DNA of 64,000 nt from JABMQB01 sp964408795 (GTDB lineage Bacteria; Bacteroidota; Bacteroidia; Bacteroidales; Prolixibacteraceae): the NCBI GenBank assembly GCA_964408795.1, contig CAYPAW010000066.1, positions 1-64,000 on the forward strand. The letters are read 5' to 3'. The position numbers were made by a program, and so were the translations under genes. Under the pieces are notes generated by a model that worked only from the letters and a program-made list of their open reading frames with translations, had not been told where the DNA came from and made no database searches. Positions 60,836-64,000 of this stretch are shown piece by piece (position 1 is the stretch's first letter; each line of letters starts with the position of its first letter).

Positions 60836-61425
60836 CAGGCGAACAATTTCCTTTCGACGATTTCGCAGATTATGTGTCCTATCAGGGTGTGGGCTTCCTG
60901 AATCCGGGGCGTATCTGTAGAAGGTACATTCAGGAGAATATCCACCCGTTTTTTCATTTCCCCGCCGGTGTGACCCGTCAGTCCGATGCAGAACATTTTT
61001 TTCTTGCGGGCTGTTTCCAGCGCCTGGAGGATATTGGGGGAGTTCCCGGATGTGGAAAGAGCAACCAGGATATCTCCTGCTTCACCGAATCCTTCTATGT
61101 AGCGGGCATATACCCGGGAGAAATCGTAATCATTCGATACGGCCGTCAGAAAGGAAGGGTTCCCATGGCAGGCTTCGGCCGGCAGAGCCGGCCGGTCGAG
61201 GTAGAACTTCCCGGACAGTTCAGCGGCCAGGTGCTGGGCATCGGCTGCACTGCCCCCGTTGCCACAGAAGTAAACCCTGTGGTGGTCCTCAAAAGCTTCG
61301 GTGATCCTGGCGGCGGCTTCTTCCATATGGATCAGCAACTGCGGATCGGCTAAAATCTTCTGCTTGACATCAATGCTTTCCTGTATTCTTTGTTTTATCA
61401 TTTTCGGATTTCTTATATCGTCCAA
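60835..61425 (-). CDS. gmhA: Sedoheptulose-7-phosphate isomerase, copy 2
   Basis: The 196-residue SIS protein has the same signatures as the copy at 5 kb: FCGNGGSAADAQHLAAELSG (catalytic Glu69), LSTSGNSPNI and RIQEAHTLIGH (His179). It differs from copy 1 in more than a third of positions by eye, for example the loop HGNPSF versus HVNTSF. It overlaps hddA by 13 bp and hddC by 1 bp, so translation is tightly coupled. It supplies heptose 7-phosphate to HddA. Confidence 0.94.
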   Translation of the reverse strand: MDDIRNPKMIKQRIQESIDVKQKILADPQLLIHMEEAAARITEAFEDHHRVYFCGNGGSAADAQHLAAELSGKFYLDRPALPAEACHGNPSFLTAVSNDYDFSRVYARYIEGFGEAGDILVALSTSGNSPNILQALETARKKKMFCIGLTGHTGGEMKKRVDILLNVPSTDTPRIQEAHTLIGHIICEIVERKLFA

Positions 61426-62435
61426 CTGCTTAGTCCGCCTTTTGTAAACTGAAAGGGGGTAATCTCGCCTCCAAAAGTACGCAATGTTTCGATCACCTGA
61501 AAACGGGTATTCCCGGGGCAGTAAAAAAACATAAAACCGCCTCCTCCGGCCCCTGAGATTTTTCCTCCCAGGGCTCCGGCTTGTCTCACGGCATGGTAGA
61601 TCGTATCGATCTGGCTGTTGGAAATTCCTTGGGCCAGCTGTTTTTTGTATTGCCAGCCCTCATGCAGGATCTCTCCTACGCGGTCGAGATCCGACTTCAG
61701 AATCGCTTCTTTGATCCGGACCGCGATATCCCGGGTTTTATGCATCGCATGCACCGACTCGCTGTTTTTCTGCCGGATGCTTTTCTGTTGTTTTTCGATA
61801 ATTTCCGAGGAGAGCCGGCTGGTTCCGGTATAATAAAGCACCATATTGAATGCCAGTTCGTTCAAAATTTCGGTGCGTATGCGAAGCGGATTGACGATTA
61901 CTTTTTCGTGATCGTAGAATTCCATGAAATTAACCCCTCCGAAGGTGGCAGCATATTGATCCTGTTTTCCTCCGGCATACCCCATGTCGATTCGTTCAAT
62001 GCGGTAGGCCAGTTGGGCTATGTCGTATTCTCCCAAAGGAATCTTAAGCCATTCGGTAAAAGCTCCGACCACAGCCGTCACAAGCGTCGAGGAGGAGCCC
62101 AGGCCTGAACCGGGAGGGGCATCCACAATGGTGGTTAGCGCAAAGGATAATGGGTGCCCGGTAAAATCGCGGACAATGCGGTTGTAAATGCCCTTGAGCA
62201 GGTCCAGTTTGCCATCCAGAGGAAGCACTTCCGCAGCATCCAGTTCCAGTTTTTCCCCTTTATCGACCGCATGTATGATGATCTTTCCGTCGGTGCGTGG
62301 CTCAATGGATGCATAGGCAAAAAGATTGATCGTCGCATTCAGCACGGCTCCACCGTATAGGTCCGAATAGGGCGACACATCGGTACCCCCTCCGGCAAGC
62401 CCCAAACGCAAAGGCGCTTTGCTTCGTATGATCAT
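61413..62435 (-). CDS. hddA: D-glycero-alpha-D-manno-heptose 7-phosphate kinase (GHMP family)
   Basis: Phosphorylates heptose 7-phosphate at C1 to the alpha-1,7-bisphosphate, the step that distinguishes the GDP- from the ADP-heptose route. The 340-residue GHMP kinase has the N-terminal RSKAPLRLGLAGGGTDV, the phosphate loop PPGSGLGSSS (107-116) and the C-terminal GGKISGAGGGGFMFF. The family also includes fucokinase- and galactokinase-like enzymes, but the opening LRLGLAGGGTDVSPY is typical of HddA. It overlaps GT4 (4 bp) and gmhA (13 bp). Confidence 0.93.
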   Translation of the reverse strand: MIIRSKAPLRLGLAGGGTDVSPYSDLYGGAVLNATINLFAYASIEPRTDGKIIIHAVDKGEKLELDAAEVLPLDGKLDLLKGIYNRIVRDFTGHPLSFALTTIVDAPPGSGLGSSSTLVTAVVGAFTEWLKIPLGEYDIAQLAYRIERIDMGYAGGKQDQYAATFGGVNFMEFYDHEKVIVNPLRIRTEILNELAFNMVLYYTGTSRLSSEIIEKQQKSIRQKNSESVHAMHKTRDIAVRIKEAILKSDLDRVGEILHEGWQYKKQLAQGISNSQIDTIYHAVRQAGALGGKISGAGGGGFMFFYCPGNTRFQVIETLRTFGGEITPFQFTKGGLSSWTI

Positions 62436-63574
62436 ACGTCCCTTTTTTGGTTAGAGACTTCTAAGATAGCAGATACCATGCTTGACCACAAGAATTTTTG
62501 TTTTTCTTTTTTGACATGGGCTGTAAATGTTTCTTTGCGGTTGTTTTTCAGGAAATCGCAGAGGGCGTCGGCAATGGCTTCCGGGTGTGGGGATACCACA
62601 TAGCCGACCTTCTGATCCGGGATCATCTCCGGCAATCCGCCTACCCGGGTTACCAGCATCGGCTTCTCAAACTGGTAACCGATCTGGGTCACTCCGCTTT
62701 GGGTGGCTGATTTGTAAGGCTGCACAACCATGTCGGCCGCACTGAAGTATAGTTTGACATCCTCATCGGGGATGAAATCGTTCTTCAGGATAATGTGATC
62801 CGAGAGGTTTCTTTTTTTTATCAGCTCCCGGTAAGGTGCCGGGTCCGTATAGAACTCACCGGCAACAATCAGCTTCACGGGAAACGCCCGAAGTCGTGCA
62901 TCGGCAAACGCCTCAAGCAGCCAATCCAGTCCTTTGTAGTCCCGGATGAAACCAAAAAAAAGAAAATACCGGAATTCCTCCTTGAGAGCAAGCTTTCTCA
63001 ATGCTTCTTTCCGGTCCATGGGTTCCCCGAAGTTATCAAAAACCGGATGAGGACACCGGGTGGTGGGAAGATCTTTTCGAAAAAGGGCTACCTCTTTCTG
63101 TACGCTTCCTGACATGGCAACCATCCCGTCCAGGGTTTTCATAAACCAGGAGGTAAGGGGAATATCCCCGAATCGCTTTTCATGGGGGATGATATTGTCT
63201 GCAATACCAATGATCCGGGTGTGTTTGTTTTTACGGATGATCCGGGCCAAAGTACCAAAACAGGGCGCCATAAAGGGAAGCCAGTATTTGAAAACAACCA
63301 GGTCGGGTTTCTCGTTTCTGATTCTTCTGCCGGTGTGTATCCAGGTGAGCGGATTGACGGAACTGATCGATCTGACAATATCCAGTCCCTCGGGTTTTTC
63401 CCAGTTGGCATACTGTGTTTTCCCCGGAAAGAGAAATCCGGGGTACTGCAAGGTAAATGTTTCAAGGCGCACCTGATAGCCCGTTTTGATAAATTCCCTG
63501 GCTAACCGTTCGTTGAAGGCAGCCAAACCGCCTCTGAAGGGGTAGGCCGTACCAATCATAACCATTTTCTTCAT
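62432..63574 (-). CDS. Glycosyltransferase family 4 protein
   Basis: A 380-residue GT-B transferase, with the N-terminal glycine-rich acceptor loop (AYPFRGGLAAFNERLAREF). A first hydrophobic Rossmann half follows, and a donor half with FFGFIRDYKGLDWLLEAF (about 206-223), LIVAGEFY, DEDVKLYFSAADMVVQPY and the sugar-nucleotide motif GLPEMIPDQKVGYVV (about 320-334). Given the company of GDP-heptose genes it may transfer D-glycero-D-manno-heptose to a surface glycan or S-layer-type glycan, but the donor is inference. It overlaps the Nudix gene and hddA by 4 bp each. Confidence 0.92.
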   Translation of the reverse strand: MKKMVMIGTAYPFRGGLAAFNERLAREFIKTGYQVRLETFTLQYPGFLFPGKTQYANWEKPEGLDIVRSISSVNPLTWIHTGRRIRNEKPDLVVFKYWLPFMAPCFGTLARIIRKNKHTRIIGIADNIIPHEKRFGDIPLTSWFMKTLDGMVAMSGSVQKEVALFRKDLPTTRCPHPVFDNFGEPMDRKEALRKLALKEEFRYFLFFGFIRDYKGLDWLLEAFADARLRAFPVKLIVAGEFYTDPAPYRELIKKRNLSDHIILKNDFIPDEDVKLYFSAADMVVQPYKSATQSGVTQIGYQFEKPMLVTRVGGLPEMIPDQKVGYVVSPHPEAIADALCDFLKNNRKETFTAHVKKEKQKFLWSSMVSAILEVSNQKRDV

Positions 63575-64000
63575 AGGGATTCTCCGGTTGTTTTGATCTT
63601 ACGGGCTACAAAGGTATCGATAGGGAAGGAGAATTCATCAGGGTTCAGCGATTTTCTTTGAATCCACCGGAACGATTGGTTTCCATTGATCTCTTCCTGG
63701 AAATCAAAAGGACGTTGGGATACTGGAAAAACCGGATCTCCCAGCAGTTCAGCCAGGTAATAAATGCTGATAAGCTGTTTTCCTTCATGGAAAAAGGAGG
63801 GCTGAAAGAAATCCGTTGTATAAAAGTGGCGGATCCGGGTTATTTCCTGGCCGTTGCATTCTTCGCGCATTTCCCTGCGCAGGCCGTCTACCGTTCCTTC
63901 TCCGTATTCCAGGCCACCTCCCGGGAATTTGGTCATTTTCCTGTTCAGCTGAAATTCATCGGTCACCAGAATTTCATCCCGGTGGTTCCGGATGATTCCG
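63571..64000 (-). CDS. Nudix hydrolase, N-terminus cut by window end
   Basis: The frame is open past the right edge. A GTG at 63966 could start it, but codons further out read GIIRNHRDEILVTDEFQ, a normal Nudix first strand, so the gene continues outside the window. The Nudix box is GGLEYGEGTVDGLRREMREE followed by CNG, with Asn where the box usually has Gly. It would hydrolyse a nucleoside diphosphate derivative. In a GDP-heptose operon a sugar-nucleotide or GDP-mannose-type substrate is possible but not shown. Its stop overlaps the GT4 start (ATGA). Confidence 0.88.
   Translation of the reverse strand, partial: GIIRNHRDEILVTDEFQLNRKMTKFPGGGLEYGEGTVDGLRREMREECNGQEITRIRHFYTTDFFQPSFFHEGKQLISIYYLAELLGDPVFPVSQRPFDFQEEINGNQSFRWIQRKSLNPDEFSFPIDTFVARKIKTTGESL

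Noticed and set aside
1..64000. tRNA, rRNA, tmRNA, known riboswitches, insertion sequences, attachment sites or a replication origin
   Set aside because: I looked through the intergenic stretches for cloverleaf arms, conserved rRNA or riboswitch cores, transposase genes with terminal inverted repeats and DnaA-box clusters, and found none I could support. Covariance-model searches would be needed to exclude small RNAs.

Overview
The window reads as chromosomal DNA from a member of the Bacteroidota, most likely a Bacteroidales/Marinilabiliales-type anaerobe or facultative anaerobe. The evidence is: (i) a type IX secretion (T9SS) locus gldJ / porU / porV next to murF, a gene order known from this phylum; (ii) families largely confined to it (DUF3078, DUF4831, the long urocanate hydratase, GldJ); (iii) many start codons preceded by the phylum's TAnnTTTG -7 box and not by Shine-Dalgarno sequences; and (iv) GDP-heptose genes and lipoproteins that imply a Gram-negative envelope. 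The genus is inference. I see 49 protein genes, two of them cut by the window ends, and no rRNA, tRNA, CRISPR array, insertion sequence or prophage.

Layout. 1-2.3 kb: LysM envelope protein (partial) and guaA. 2.5-10.3 kb, + strand: a small membrane protein, a ClC/CBS anion transport protein, gmhA-gmhB (heptose), a sodium:solute symporter, a beta-helix lipoprotein and a secreted EEP-family hydrolase. 10.2-13.6 kb: CCA-adding-type enzyme, thioredoxin and murF. 13.9-20.6 kb: T9SS genes gldJ, porU and porV, followed by ispF. 21.1-25.3 kb: urocanate hydratase, then a LemA-TPM-TPM cluster. 25.4-30.5 kb, - strand: two M23 peptidases, MerR regulator, Nif3, zinc ribbon/coiled coil and DUF3078. 30.7-35.4 kb, + strand: alaS and an acyl-CoA ligase. 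35.5-44.3 kb: a GH9 plus GH140-like polysaccharide-degrading pair bracketed by two orphan histidine kinases and an exported nucleoside hydrolase. 44.4-52.3 kb: peptide (POT) transporter, NAD(P)HX repair enzyme plus DUF4831, an MFS transporter and a PepD-type dipeptidase. 52.3-52.6 kb: two tandem short-repeat arrays. 52.6-64 kb, all - strand: Nudix, GT4, hddA, gmhA, hddC, gmhB, rsh, fur, purA, pncB and a D-serine dehydratase-like PLP enzyme.

How it fits together. The right-hand run makes GDP-D-glycero-D-manno-heptose for a surface glycan (GmhA, HddA, GmhB, HddC plus a glycosyltransferase). It runs without a gap into the (p)ppGpp enzyme, a Fur-family regulator and purA. A second, more divergent gmhA-gmhB pair lies at 5-6 kb. 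The T9SS genes would process and anchor surface proteins. The GH9/GH140 pair, peptide transporter and dipeptidase fit a saprophyte feeding on polymers and peptides.

Most genes are ordinary. I found no clearly new defence or mobile system. The observations most worth checking are non-coding: a cluster of five different inverted repeats upstream of the NAD(P)HX repair gene, an inverted repeat overlapping the GH9 promoter, a 22-bp perfect palindrome between the two glycosidase genes, and the 7-bp and 8-bp tandem arrays. On the protein side they are a ClC protein with channel-like residues, the two unlike heptose enzyme sets, and a Fur protein lacking its CxxC motif.
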